Shown here piece after piece: positions 50,508-63,922 of a DNA stretch of 64,000 nt. Below the pieces are notes generated by a model, which was not told the DNA's origin, ran no database searches, and was given only the letters and a program-made list of their open reading frames with translations. Location of the stretch: assembly GCA_016165875.1 (NCBI GenBank), contig JABBOT010000005.1, positions 16,765,896 through 16,829,895 of the forward strand, written 5' to 3'. This stretch comes from Acanthopleura granulata (Eukaryota > Mollusca > Polyplacophora > Chitonida > Chitonidae). A program made the translations under genes and the position numbers. How positions within the stretch are numbered: the stretch's first letter is position 1; every line of letters starts with the position of its first letter.

Positions 50508-50748
50508 CTGCAAAATATCAAATAGACTTCAATTTTTGTGGGCTGATTTCAGTAAATTCACCATAAGCCTAGCTTTGTGAATGGAAATATATGTCTTTAA
50601 CAGTAGGGTATTACTTATTCAGTAAATTTCGGAGGTAAATAAAGCAGCAGAAAACGGAAGAATAGCCGATTTCAGGTACTCATTCTTCAGTGATTTTTTT
50701 TCCAAAAATTCATGCTACCCTAAAAGGGGTGATACCCCCTCTCGTGCT

Positions 50749-50760
50749 CCCCCCCCCCCC
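50749..50760. repeat. C12 homopolymer
   Basis: Twelve consecutive C just inside the right end of the hAT-like candidate. Confidence 0.7.
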
Positions 50761-52937
50761 ACGTGCCCTTGGCAAGTGATCGACAATCACTCTCTCAAAC
50801 GGATTTTTTCTGTGGCAGAAACCCTGATGTAAATGTACTTATGATGGTGGCCCATTCATAACTCATTAAAAATTATAGCACAAAACCCAAAAGCCCATAA
50901 AAAGGGAAATCAACCCTTAATATTACAGGTACCTAACGTTAGTTTTGACCAAGCAAAATAAACACAGAACATCTGTTGACATTAAAATTTATCTTTCATT
51001 TGGGAAGCTTTCCAAAATTCTCTTCAGTACAACACAACTTTAAAAAGGCAAAGTCAGTCAATCCACATCTCCTTATAGCAAAGGCAAAGTACAAGTAGAC
51101 CAAGAGCTAAAGTGGTATGTATCCAGTTTTCTGATTAATGTAAATAACATATACACTTTATATACATTAAGTAGCACTACTCTATGTCCTTCTTTGATGG
51201 CAGAGTCATGTCCTTTTTGACAGAGGGTGGCACAGGAGTACTGTAACCTTGATCCTGGAATGCTTCCAAATCTGCCCCCTTGACTAGAGCAAAGGGCATA
51301 GTGTTAGGGGTGTAAAGGAAACTAAGGCACTTGTGCTGTTATATTAGCTCTCTGTAGTACTGGTTAACAGGCCATTAATTACATCATGCCTCCTTAGGGA
51401 GCCCCCAGCAAATGACCTAAATCTTCCTGTCCATGGGTGCACCCAGCTGTCAGGTTACTGAATAAACAGCTGAGGAAGGGTATGCATTAAAAACCAAAAC
51501 AAGTACATACACATTTATACATGACCTAAAATTTCCTCCAAGTTACTCATTTTGCCAGATAATGAAAGTTCAATTGATGTTAGAAACGTGTCCTGGGGTT
51601 TGTCTGGAAGATTGGAAGATATCTTACTGGAAAAATATGAATGCAATTGTTCAGCACCAAAGGCAATGTTTATGGCCCTTATTTGCCTCTAGAACTGCAC
51701 ATTTTGGGTTACTTTTTAACTACCAGGAGCGTGTGTCAATTTATGCCACTTAATCTAATTTGTCAATCTACATGTAATTTACATCAATAACAAAGTTTCA
51801 TACATGTGTTCTCAGGACCTTAGTTTAACGCTCCCCTGAAGTAGTAGGATTATCTAGAGAAGCTGACTCAAAGAGTGGGGTTAACACGTACATGTATCTA
51901 GGCATGCATTTCCCTTCATACCATTTACAACTATCATGCTCAAATTTGATCCTTTTAAAAAAAAAATGTGCCAAATTATAATAACAAAAGTTTGATTCAA
52001 AACTTCCAGCCCGTAATTTACTACAGATTCATGTACATCATAAACTGAATGAGCATCGTCAATTATCCCAAATATCAACAATGAGCTTCAACGTCACAGA
52101 AAATGGAAGATATGACTTTTATGTGGTACCAGTTTGCAATGTGATATCAACTGTGGTGAGGAATTACTTCTATGAAGATGCTGCGCATCTTATTCCACAT
52201 GTACATGTATGCTGGAGAGTGTTTACATTAGGTACATTATAGGTTCACACACACAGATTACCTATTTCTAATGCAGAACCAGGAATTGATAGATTTGTAC
52301 TGTGTATGCATCAGGCCATGGGCAAACTAAAGGTTTCAGTGTAAAATAGTGGTGCATGTATGAAAAAACACCTGTTGTCTTCCATTACACCTCACCCGTT
52401 CATGGCAATTAAGTCTTTCTGCCTCTGAACAAGCCATAACTGTATTAATCATCAAAGTAAAACAGTGTTTTCAGGTAGGGTGATTACACGTGTGACTGCC
52501 ACTGGTTCATCACTCACCAATCACTGTTAGTATGAATATTTCTTATGCATGACTGCTTCAGGATAGGTACCTAATCATTGGTATATTATCACAGTAACCA
52601 AAATAGCTCAATGTGCAAGCTATTAGCAGAGTAATTAAATTAATACTATACTACTGCACATGAACAGCATGTGCCATACAATTCATCAATGCCATAGGCA
52701 AAAAATGACAGGCAAAAGCAGATACATGTACAATGGCGTTATAAACACTATCAAAATTCTGTCAAAGATAAGGCACATGTACATGTAACTTACAGACGAG
52801 ATCTGCTCGTCTTACGACTTACCTGATGCTCTGCTCAGTTTTCTTCACTCACAAACCTTTTTGTAATTATACCACAACATCCTGTGTTTTATCAATAAAG
52901 CCCAAAACATAAAAAGTACTACGCTAACTTTTAACTT

Positions 52938-53031
52938 TGCCTAATTTCCTCTCACCACCATGCTGGCCTCCGTCGTGTAAGTGAAATATTTTTGAGTACA
53001 ATGTAAAACACTAATTAAATAAATGAATAAC
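52938..53031 (+). repeat. SINE family B relic, 3' part, plus orientation
   Basis: TTTCCTCTCACCACCATGCT, CCTCCGTCGTGTAAGTGAAA and TATTTTTGAGTACAATGTAA, then TTAAATAAATGAATAA. This is the reverse complement of the order seen in the other copies. The head is absent. Confidence 0.75.
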
Positions 53032-55079
53032 TTCCAATGCGTTAAAACCTTTTTTAACTTGATTTCTGAGACAAACTTACACTGGGTAAGTTGGTTGATT
53101 TTAGGGCTTCACAAGGAGCATACCATTATCAGTCAACACAGTTAGGATACTGCCCTCCGATTATGCTGAATAAACATCTTGCAAACATGTGAAAAGGTTG
53201 AAGAATTATCGTATGTGAAAATATCATTGCAGGAATATTACAGTATCCTTAATTCAGTTTGATCAATCTTACAATGTGACTAGCAATAGATCAGTCCAAT
53301 ATGTTATACAATGTATAATGTCTATAATACCATTATTAAATACCTTAAGCAGACATTTTAACTGTTAATTTTTTCGTATGATGAGTATGTACAATTTTAT
53401 TTTCTGGTATACTTTGAAGAGAAAATTTCAAACACACTTGTGATTAAAGAAAACAGAAAATCTCTGGCAAAGTTTCTTAAATAACTTAGTATAAGTATGA
53501 ATTCCAATCTTAAACATATATGCTGGATGAAGTTAAAAACCTACATGTACATAGATATACACGTAAAACGATTCTTTCTGACATTCACATGTTTTATACA
53601 AGATAAAAGTATGTTTGGCTACTCGCCTCAGGCAGAGGTATGCACAAACTGCATATACATGCACTCCTTGTAGGACTAGATTTGTCAGTCCAACAACCAG
53701 CTTATCAGTTTTATGGACCAGACTACATGCATGTAGACTGACGATAATGAAAAAAACCTGCTTCAATCATCACAACATTGATTATCAGTTAAGATGGTCT
53801 GAAAATGGCTGATATGAAGATGTAATAGATAACTGTCTTATTTACACAGGACAGTATCAACAAGCACCAGATTAAACAGCTGCTGGCTTCTCATGTCCTA
53901 CTTTGGGCTTCTCTGATACATGTCAAAGCAAGTAACACAGGTAGGAACGGGTAAAACACTAGTTCTTGAAGGGTCCCACGCACCCTCCCCCAGCTAAATA
54001 TCAGAGGTTTAAAATCAACCTACTTTACAGTATGCCACATGACCCACCTCTTATCAGCATGATAAATATTCCTGAAAGGATTGGACTTTTCAAGATGAGA
54101 AGAAAATAAGGCAAACAAGCATGCTACTAAAGAGGCTGATTTTTTTACAGTAGTTTAAGGCAGAGGTCAAAACTTTGCATGACAATAAGGGTATTTCCAT
54201 GAAAAGTTTCAAAACTCCAATCTTATATATGTACTTTTCCACAAGAGTAAAATAATGTAGAGAATTCCTCTTTTTACCCATGTAAATGTGTACTGTCTTC
54301 ATGCAAAATATATATTTATGTGTTTACATGTGTTTCCCATGTATCTGAACTTAAAACAACTTGACATTAATCTAAAAATATAGTTCTGACATTATTCATT
54401 TCAATGACACAATGATTTATAGAAAATCATGAGGAGATAAAAATGTATGTGCATGTCGAAATTGGCATTTTAACAGCTGAACATTAAAGCAAATGAAAGC
54501 AACATAGAACATCAACAAGTGAACTGTAATTATTAATGTATGGAGCTGTTACTGAAAGTGTACACACCATTAACTCTCTTTGTATACAAGGCTTTCACAC
54601 AGATCTTTTATTCTTTCAGTTTTTTTCACCTGTGGTAATATCTAGACATGCATGTGTAGTGTGGTTTTTCAAATTGGCAGCAGCAATGCTCACCCATGCT
54701 GAAGGGGATGGTCAATGAAATGGGTCTGTGAAATGCACCCTACAGTTAAAACAAAACCTTGACCAGATGCAATGAGGGGAATTAAATGGACATTTGGGCC
54801 ATACCAGATGGTCAGCTGAGCAACTGAATGACCATCTGACCACATGGTGCCACTGACCATCTTGGTCTGACACTGTACCTTTAAGCAGGAACCCTAAAAA
54901 TGTTATACACTGAAGCCATTTACTTGAAACAGACTCAATGTGGAACACAGCCTAACAGACATAGGTCCATGCAGTGTACTCTTTTGTCCTTTTCCGTAAC
55001 ATATCACTGTTCTGTAAAGCTCTGCTCATAAAACAAACAGGTACAGCAGATCATGAGAAATGGAGCATAACAGCAGAGA

Positions 55080-55740
55080 CTGATGTGGTTTAACTACCGA
55101 AGACCTTGTCTGTAGGAGAATGCAAAACTTAAGCTGAATACATAAAGTACATGTGTACCTTAACATTTACCGTAACATGGATTGTAAAACACAAAAGAGA
55201 AGTGAAGGTCAGAAATTTTGCAATTTCAGGTGATTAACATGAAGGTTATGCAAGCCATGGATCATGCCGCACTCTCTTCAGTTGATTTCACTTGGCATGT
55301 ATGCAAAACTTGGTCTTATTACAGGCAGTACTTTTTGAAATTCCAGAACTGCATTTTCCTTAATGATAAGGCACAAACAAGGTGAATGTTCTAACTAAAT
55401 ACAATCACATGTAACATACAAACGGGACTTAAACAATGGAATATCCCTTTCTGTTAATGGTCTTTTTATGTATGCAAAACTTTAGCTGTGACAACGTAAT
55501 GACATGTGAGAGTTACCATCCTTAATACTGATTTCAATACAAAGGGGTCATGAATTTTGTAATTTTACCATAATTAACAAGCACACACGGCATCAATGAT
55601 GGAACATCCTCATCATGTCATGTTGTTTCACAAATATGCAAAACTGAACCTCAAGACAAGCACTACTTCTTAAGATACCATCCTTAACATTTTCTTTAAC
55701 ATCATGTTTAATTTTACTGGGCATTATCAGTAAGTAACAT
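55080..55740. repeat. Diverged tandem array, unit about 170 bp, about 4 copies
   Basis: The landmark TATGCAAAACTT recurs in variant form near 55120, 55300, 55470 and 55634 (spacings about 180, 170 and 164). Shared satellite words such as ACCATCCTTAA follow it in later units. It has no common reading frame. Confidence 0.6.
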
Positions 55741-58700
55741 AAGATAAGCTCTTTGTTTAGGCAAGCTAACTTGCACAACTGAATTGATTGACAGAATATT
55801 TAATTTAACAGAGAATGTCACAGTATCATTTTCACCCAGGCTGTGTATTTATACATTGGAAAGTCCCCTTAAATCTTGGTTTACATGTAGCTGTACAGCC
55901 AGCAGGAGGTTGTAAACACTTGATACCCTTTAAATGTAGGAAGCAGAAACTAAGTAACAGGAGAGGAGAAAGCGGGATCTGTAATTTAACGCTGCCCCCT
56001 ACTGGGTGAAATATATTAAAGCAAAACAGCATCCAAGGTGCTAGTTCAGAGAACTACTGTTGTTGTCAAAATCCTAAAACCCACTTCCATCCAGATGGGG
56101 ACAGCTGTCAGCTGGGGAGTAGAGGAGCCAGTGGTTGGTCCCTTTCAATTCCCATTAGCATACCATGCTGATATATGTCCCCTCTCTCTCTATCCAACTG
56201 TATTACCAGGGCTTTTTTGGCTTCTCCCTTTCTTGCTCCCACACCCAAACAGAAAAAATAACCTGGCATAAGGATGTTTTGCACAAATGCACCTCTCAAC
56301 TGGCTGCTGACAGCTTTGTGGCAACAGGGTGCAGTTTAGTTTCTAACCAAGGACATAAATAATTCACTGCAACATAACCTGATCCTGCTATGAACAAAAA
56401 TGTGAAATCATGCATAATCTAACCAGAGGAAAAGCACAAAAACTTTGCACTGGAAGCATATAAGAAACAATAGCCAATTGTGCTTTAGGAATAAACTGCT
56501 ATATATACATGCACCAGGGTTTACAGATCCAGGAATATGTGGCTCTGTCCTCATTTGAAAACGGGAAGCCATTTAAATTTTTCGATATTCCTATGATTCT
56601 TTTAACTATGTTTTTTTCAGCCTCTAGATCTAACATTGTATACTAAAAAGAAAACCTGTGCATCACCTGATCATCACTGTCAGCAAACTCAAAACACCAC
56701 AGATAAAAAATTGCTACATCATAAAACCTGAATACAGTCACATCTGCAATGTAATGCGTTTCATATTTATCTCATATACAGGTCTAGTATAGTCCAGAAG
56801 TGTCTAAGTGAGCAGACTCGTCCACCCAGATGACCCCACGTTGTATAGTGTGTTCATTATCACACACGCTGTATTTGTTCAATAGTCACTGTTCAGCATG
56901 AATATGCACAGGTATGCCTGGCCTGCTTTATAAACAGAGAAAGCAAAAACTCAAATGGACCGTGGCGACAAAATAATGCCGGTAGAGTTTGTAAACACCA
57001 GGCAGACCACTGCAGCCTTATCAGAGTTTATCTGGTTAGCACAGCACTCAAACTACTGCAGGTGAGCACCTCGAATTTGTTTGCAATTAGTGTCAGGTGC
57101 ACAACCAGGTTTCAATAGCAAGTGCAATAGAAAAGGGTTTCAATAGAAAGATTATACTCATGATGTAAACACAGTACTGCCACAAAACAAAAACGTAAAT
57201 TCTCAGAGGAATGCAAGAATGCACAATGTACTTTACAGCCATAATGCTTCGAGCAAACTGCAGGTAACTTGACACCTAAACATGCATTCGTCAGATAGGC
57301 CCATGTGTAAACAGATCGAGCAAGGTGCAATACCTGATTACGTCAGCGAAAACAAAGAAAAAACATTATTAACTAATACAGAACTGACCATGGTCAAAAC
57401 ACCTGTAACACATACCGGCCAAGATCATGGTTAAACACATCCGATTCGGAAACAATCATCACACGACTCGTCTGGCTTAGTCGTGCTCAATCAGAATGAT
57501 TCATCGCAGCCTGGGCTATGTCAGTATAATGACCACACACATCAAGCCATCAGCGCTACAGCTCCACACATACTCAGTGACAGTCATGAAGTGATGATGG
57601 ACTGATTTCAGCATGGGTACACATAACGCTTACCCTACAGCACCTCTGGGCATGAGCACTCTGTCTTCATCAGATGAATCATAAGCTTGCCACACGACCT
57701 TTTGTTTTCCTTTTCTTTAAATACTATACCAAACTGACTGGCACTAGCGTAGCAATAGAGTCGATGACTGCATGCATAGTATGGCTTCGGGTGATATACC
57801 TGGATTTCAATGACATGTAAGTGCCATCATCAAAGTTTTATAAGGTCTCAGCCACAGGATATGATGATACAGGCATCCCGGGGGAGGCAACACTAGTAAG
57901 TGGACGAGTGGTACTATCACACACATGTAACAACTGTGCCGTAATAACTGAGTCAATCCTCATCAACAAACAGTAGATCATCATGTTCATTATTTAGTAA
58001 ATGTCTCTGGTCGTATTTACAATGCTAAGCGACATCAGTATTTGTGACTATAAAATCAAGATGCATAGAACAGATAGCACTGCCTAAATAAACAAATAAG
58101 GCAAATACTTAATTGAGTAGAAAAGCCAACAGAAAACATGTTTATGGCAGTCTCACTGTACGAGTGTTTTTTTATGTCTGATATCCCTTAACAGCCTAAA
58201 AACACCTGCAATAATCAATGATTCATTAGTACAGCCAACAGTCATAATCATTAATGGGAGTGCTGCAGAGAAAATGTTGCTCTCCAAATAATGCCTCTCA
58301 TCTATTTTAACTATTTAGTAAATTTTTCATTTCTGAGGTTTAAATGACAGTTAATACATGCAGACTACACTCGAGTTGAATACCATGTGGCCTTTCCATT
58401 AACAACTAATTGTATACATACAAGGTTTTATAAACAATTACCACATAAATCAACGTAGTCATCAGGAAATTCATGATACTTAACGCCTGCTCGAGGATTT
58501 TTCACTTGCATGACAACCCGTCACTGTCATGTTCATGGGTGGAGGAATCATCAGGAAATACATTTTCCCAATTATAAATACACAAATTCATAAGTACGTA
58601 ACATAACAAGGTTTAGGGATAACAACTTCTCTTTACTTTGTGAAGCCCTGTTTCCGTACAGATACGACTACCATAACTGATCATAACTTCATTATGCTTC

Positions 58701-61700
58701 AAAACGTTGTCAGTATCTCCATGTACACCGCTTCCAAAATAACTAGAAGCTGTTGTCCACATAACCTCATTATTGTATCCACTTCCACTTCTAAATGCCT
58801 CTGAAGATGTTAAGTAAATGTATCTATATGTTGCATATTATATTCAAATGTAGAAACATAGTAATATCACATACATGTACATGTATAGTTCTGCAATACA
58901 ACTCAAACAACATGTATCTTTAAACAACTTACACACATGCTGTTGTCCTTAAAGAAAAAATGTTCTTATGTTTAGCATCAACTAAACACACTCATACTTT
59001 ACATGCACGTCTCTGATTTCCTGACTTCTGTTATAGCCAGGTTTTGGTGTTGTCCCGAGATCCTGAGATCACTGCGTGCAACTTAGCCCACAAGGTCTTT
59101 AGCCAACAGTTATAGCACAGTTAGTACAGTTTAGTGGTTTCTACAAATGCCACCATACATGTACTTCAGATAATATATCAACTAATGCAAAAACAGGACA
59201 CAGCTGCTTTCATACTTCCTTTTCACAGCACTCCAAGTGATAAATCTCAGCTCATATCTTCACATCACTAATACAAAGGGTGGTGTAAAGTTCATTTTAC
59301 ATGTGCGGTATGGTACACTGTAAAATACCTTGAAATTTCACTAACATCTTCCTGATTCTGAGAGAATTCGGACAGGAGTTTGATGGTTTGTTTGAAAGGG
59401 AGGATCATATCCTACCAGAAATATGCAAGTTTCAATTCCAAAAGTATCATTTTGTGACATTTATTTGCCTTTAAAGGTGCACTTTTGTGGTGAGAAATGT
59501 TAGGTCATTTACTGTACATGTATTTATATAAGTATATGTACTTATATGTTAGCTGTCCACACTGACAGAATTGTCTAAACTGTCAGGAAATAATCATCAG
59601 AACCCCAAGACTTTACACACCCTTTCACACGACACTAGAACACAAGCTCGGCCTTATGCAATCCTCATTTTAACCTGAGTATTACACCAGGAGTACATAT
59701 CTTCCTGTCCGATACACAAACTGTGCAAAAGTTTAACACTATGTGAAGTCTGACTAAAAATCTTGGCTTGAGCCTGCAACAATCTCATTAGTATAAGACT
59801 CTTTGTTATACATCTAAGCTTGTAACGCAGAAAAAACGTAAGGGTCTGAGTTCAGTGAGAGTGAGAATACCATTAGAGACACTGGCTAGGATGCCTTTGG
59901 TCACAACCAATACATAAATGCATATGTATATCGTCAAAGCTATTAATGATAGAGAAATGACATGAAAGAGTCCATTAATAATGATGCTCAGTTATAGCAC
60001 AGGGCTCAAGGTAACTTTTTTTGCAGATGAGTATTTACCCATCCATTTCAAATAAGCGTGAGTAAAATGTGAAGCAGATGAGTAAAATAAGTTAGATGAT
60101 TTGCCTTTAAAGTGTTTTTTAATGTGTGCTTTGCCACAGTCTCTGTATTAAATGTACATGCAGTTCCCCCAACAAACACACCAAATAAATCACTGCAATG
60201 ATTTTATAGGTAATAATAAATCAATACTCATGTATGTTGTTTATAATTGAAAATTCACAGTACACCACCAATATTGTAAAGACACCACAATTAACCAACC
60301 AAAAGTTTTATCACGGAGGTACGATAAGTTGTCTGTTTCTGTCAAAAATAAATGTTCTGTCAAAGACACAATCACATCAATGCTGAGATCTTTATGGAAC
60401 TCTTCTGTGTACCTTAAGTTTAAATGCCCTCGTGTTCAGTAGAACACATATTTTTAAGCCTGCCTCTGTTGCTACCAATTAAACTGTGTTGGTTACAGAT
60501 TTATTTCTATCATCGGAAACTACTGTAAAGGTGTAGCAGAGATCACTGGAATTCATTCAGCAGGGGAAACGAAGATGACCAAGCTCAAAATGTGCTTCAT
60601 TGTTGTTACAGACCCACATGTGTAACTGCCCTCATTGTAGTTACAAGGGTTGCCGATACGCATAAAAATAAAGTTATTTGTGTATCGTTATGTTTTGATG
60701 CATATTCGTACATAGGAGTTTCAAAAATGATGCCTATTTGGGGAAAAATTATGTGTAATCTGGATCCCTGCATGCAGGTACATTTCACATTAAAATGGTT
60801 TACAAGCTAATAATTTAAAAGATATTCAAAAGTCTTGTGTCTATGGATACATTACAACCAAACCTTAACCATCACCTCTTTATTTTCAGCCTGCAGGTAA
60901 GCTGGCAAGTTAATGCCTTCTTTCAGTTTGGGTTACCCATCAGTTATTACCTGGTACACGCATCTATAACCCAGGTTTTACAAACAGGGTGTAAGTCATA
61001 TGTCAAACGTAACTGTCATGACAACACAAACTGTAATAAGTGGCCATGTTAGTTATGTAAACCCCTGGGAGTTGTCCACACAGAGTAATTGTTCTTAGGT
61101 CTGACCGGGTCTGCTCTAGCACCTGAGAACTAGATTTCTGTTTGGACATTTTCCACATATTGCTTATTAATTCAATCCAGGTGCTATTAACAGGGAAAGT
61201 ACAGTGACAAAAAAACTGACAAGCAGAGATCTGGTAAGAAAAAAAAAAGATTAGATCAGTTTTTCTCACAGAATCTGATAGAGAAACAGAGATAAAATCA
61301 TGTAAACACAATTTGTATCTAATTTAGAACTTCCTGTGGCTCACAGATGTGAAAAAGCTGAGTAACTAGGATACTTGCGCAATACATTTATGTACATATG
61401 TGTGTACACATGTCACCACTCAGAATCTACATTCGTATGTACATGTATTTATAATAGCAGTGAAACACACGTGACAGGATATAAATGTTACTTGAATGCA
61501 ATGGACAAAATTACCATATAACCTCTTCTGAAGTCTTTCATTTGTACTGAATTTTCAAACTAAGGAACACAACAAGGTCATTTTATGGGGGATTTCAAGT
61601 ACCAGAAAATAAATGTATGTCAAAACATACCATATGTTGCAGAAAATAATTTTCAACATTAAAAACTCTTGTACTTCAAAATAACACAAACATGTATAAC

Positions 61701-61976
61701 TGGTATATACTGCATTGGCTTGCAAATGTACATAGATGTAAACACATGCACATCATGTGCAGTGCTTTATACATATGAGTATCGCTCTGTAGAAGTTCAA
61801 CATGCATACATGCTATGATGTACAATTCACCAGGATATCACTATGGATGGTCTCAAAGCACACTTTAACAAGAAACCAATGAAAATGAACAGTTTACTAG
61901 AAGGGAAGTGAGCACAAAGTATTATGAATTGACCTTGTATGTCCTGACTCAAAAAATAGTTTTTATTGACTGGAAG

Positions 61977-62056
61977 TGTGGACCATCTGATATTATTTTA
62001 TACAAGCTGAAAGTAGTGTGGACCATTTGATATTATTTTATACAAGCTGAAAGTAG
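61977..62056. repeat. 40-bp exact-length tandem duplication
   Basis: Two head-to-tail 40-bp units (61977-62016 and 62017-62056) containing TGATATTATTTTATACAAGC differ at a single position (C/T). This suggests a recent duplication. Confidence 0.95.
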
Positions 62057-63922
62057 CCAGTTCACTAAGATGAATCCTTTATCATTTATAGGACTGAAAA
62101 TACACACTTAATACCATACAAAGTCAACAACTCCCTGCTTTGGATGTAACAGTCACTTAACACTTTTACACTAAGATATACATGATGCCAAGGATCTCAA
62201 TTTGAAGTTTTACTTCAAGATAAATTAACCCTATGTCCCAGATGAATAGTTGGTTTTTCATCCACTCCAATACTGGACACAACTTCAAAGAAGTTTTTCA
62301 AATTAACAAATCGAACTTCATTTTTCTCATCCTTTGAGACTGTAATTGCTACATGTCCAACTAACAACTGAGCCAACATCCAAGAACGGGGATGACAACA
62401 TAGTGGCTTTCTTTCCAGATTTCCAAAAGTTTTGCAACTGATTTACCTGGGTTGTAAAGATATTATGAAATAACCTACTGATACTTAAAATGCTAACTAG
62501 CCATGCTACAGGTCATAATGTCAATGTGCATATGATAAGACAAATCAGAGTTTGAAATGGCTTTGTTCTCCATAAGCTCAGATGTTTAACAGCTAAGCTG
62601 TTCCATGTACTTCCCTCTTCCCTCAAGAGCCTGTGTGTGTGTAAGGGTGGGGTGAGGGGCGATGGCTGATGGGAGAACTGTATTAATAAACATAATTCTG
62701 CCAGGGAAAATTCATGTGTTTTCTTGGCTCTGCTCTAAAGTTTTCTTTAGTTAGCATCTTGATCTAAAAGTATGTGTTGGCTGAATTTATATCATAGTCA
62801 GAATTAAGGACCATAACTAAGTAGCCATTGTAGGAGGAGTGGGGAATATCATCAAATCTGGTTTTGGCTCTTGAAGTATTGACCTCTGGCCTAGATTAGC
62901 ATTTCAGACATTTCTTATTAAGAGAATACATGTAACGCCAATATATATCCACAACTTTATTATTATCTACTTCAAAATCTAATTAATATATTACCATTGG
63001 TGTCAGAAAAGTAAAATTTCTATATATACCTAATATAAAAAACAAGGTACATAACTTCAATGCCTCAGACATAAGCCCTACCTTTACATACAACTGTGCA
63101 TAATCCATGGCAAAATATTCCAATCTCAACCAAACAACAGTCATTCAAAAGCTGACACACTCAACTTTACATTGGTGTATGAATCAACAAACAAACAAGC
63201 TTTCTCTTGGCTACACAAAGCCTGAACCCCATAAGTTTGCAGAGTATTTTTTGGTCAGACGATTTGTGTTACAAAGAAAAGTAGCATATAGGGACAGTTC
63301 TGGCTTGATTTATCAACAATGAAAGCTGCTGGAGTAACCATATATCTAGTATCGACGAAATAAATTGTTTTTAATACAATACTTTTAAATACTTTGATTG
63401 CTTACAGTGTTGTGAGTTCCTCTGCTCTTCAATCCATAAATGTACAGCTGTCAGTTCGTTCTGCAGCCATGAATTCTCTCATATCTGCAAGTCATACTGA
63501 CAGTAGTAGTTTTCCTGCACCAGCAGTGAAACATGCCCCCCACTCTAGAGCCTCTGTCCTGTACATTCAGTCAAAGGACAGGCTGGTCGCCGAGATAACA
63601 TACCACAACATTTGAGGGACCGATAACTTACTCACACACATACATGAAGAAGTGTAGTACGGTAGCCATATACATAGCTGAAAAGTTTAGGCCAGATTCT
63701 CAGTCAGAAGCCGTTCATGTTTCACTGTCGGTAAAATTAAGTCGGCCTCCAAACTCGCCTAGGACAAGTGACAGTTCGCGACTGTGCCGTCTGCCTACTC
63801 TAAAGTCACACGAGTATCGGTGACCAGAAAACATTCGTAATGTGGCGCCAAAATTTACAGATTTCTCTAACAGCTCAACATAGATAGCTACACAAATGAC
63901 ACACGCACACGCAAAATCTTAC

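Larger units (their letters stand above)
49470..50826. mobile_element. hAT-like non-autonomous DNA transposon candidate with terminal inverted repeats
   Basis: The left end CAGGGTTTCCGCTA and the reverse complement of the right end CAGGGTTTCTGCCA match at 12 of 14 positions. CAGGG-type ends are typical of hAT elements. The flanks (CATGTACA left, ATGTAAAT right) do not give an exact 8-bp target-site duplication, so the case rests on the ends alone. Near the left end is a small GTCCG-GTAAA-CGGAC palindrome, and near the right end a C12 run. No transposase is encoded. An exon-like open stretch lies inside (50332-50507). Confidence 0.45.
50827..63922. other. Gene-free stretch with scattered repeats
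   Basis: No coding exon was recognised on either strand. It contains one SINE family B relic in the opposite orientation (52938-53031), a ~170-bp diverged array (55080-55740), a 40-bp tandem duplication (61977-62056) and numerous TACATGTA words. The last 300 bases are less AT-rich, with several CpG and an E2F-like GGCGCCAAAA (63844-63853). Confidence 0.5.

Noticed and set aside
57338..57345. TTACGTCA, a CRE/ATF-like site
   Set aside because: A single 8-base match far from any supported promoter; expected by chance in 64 kb.
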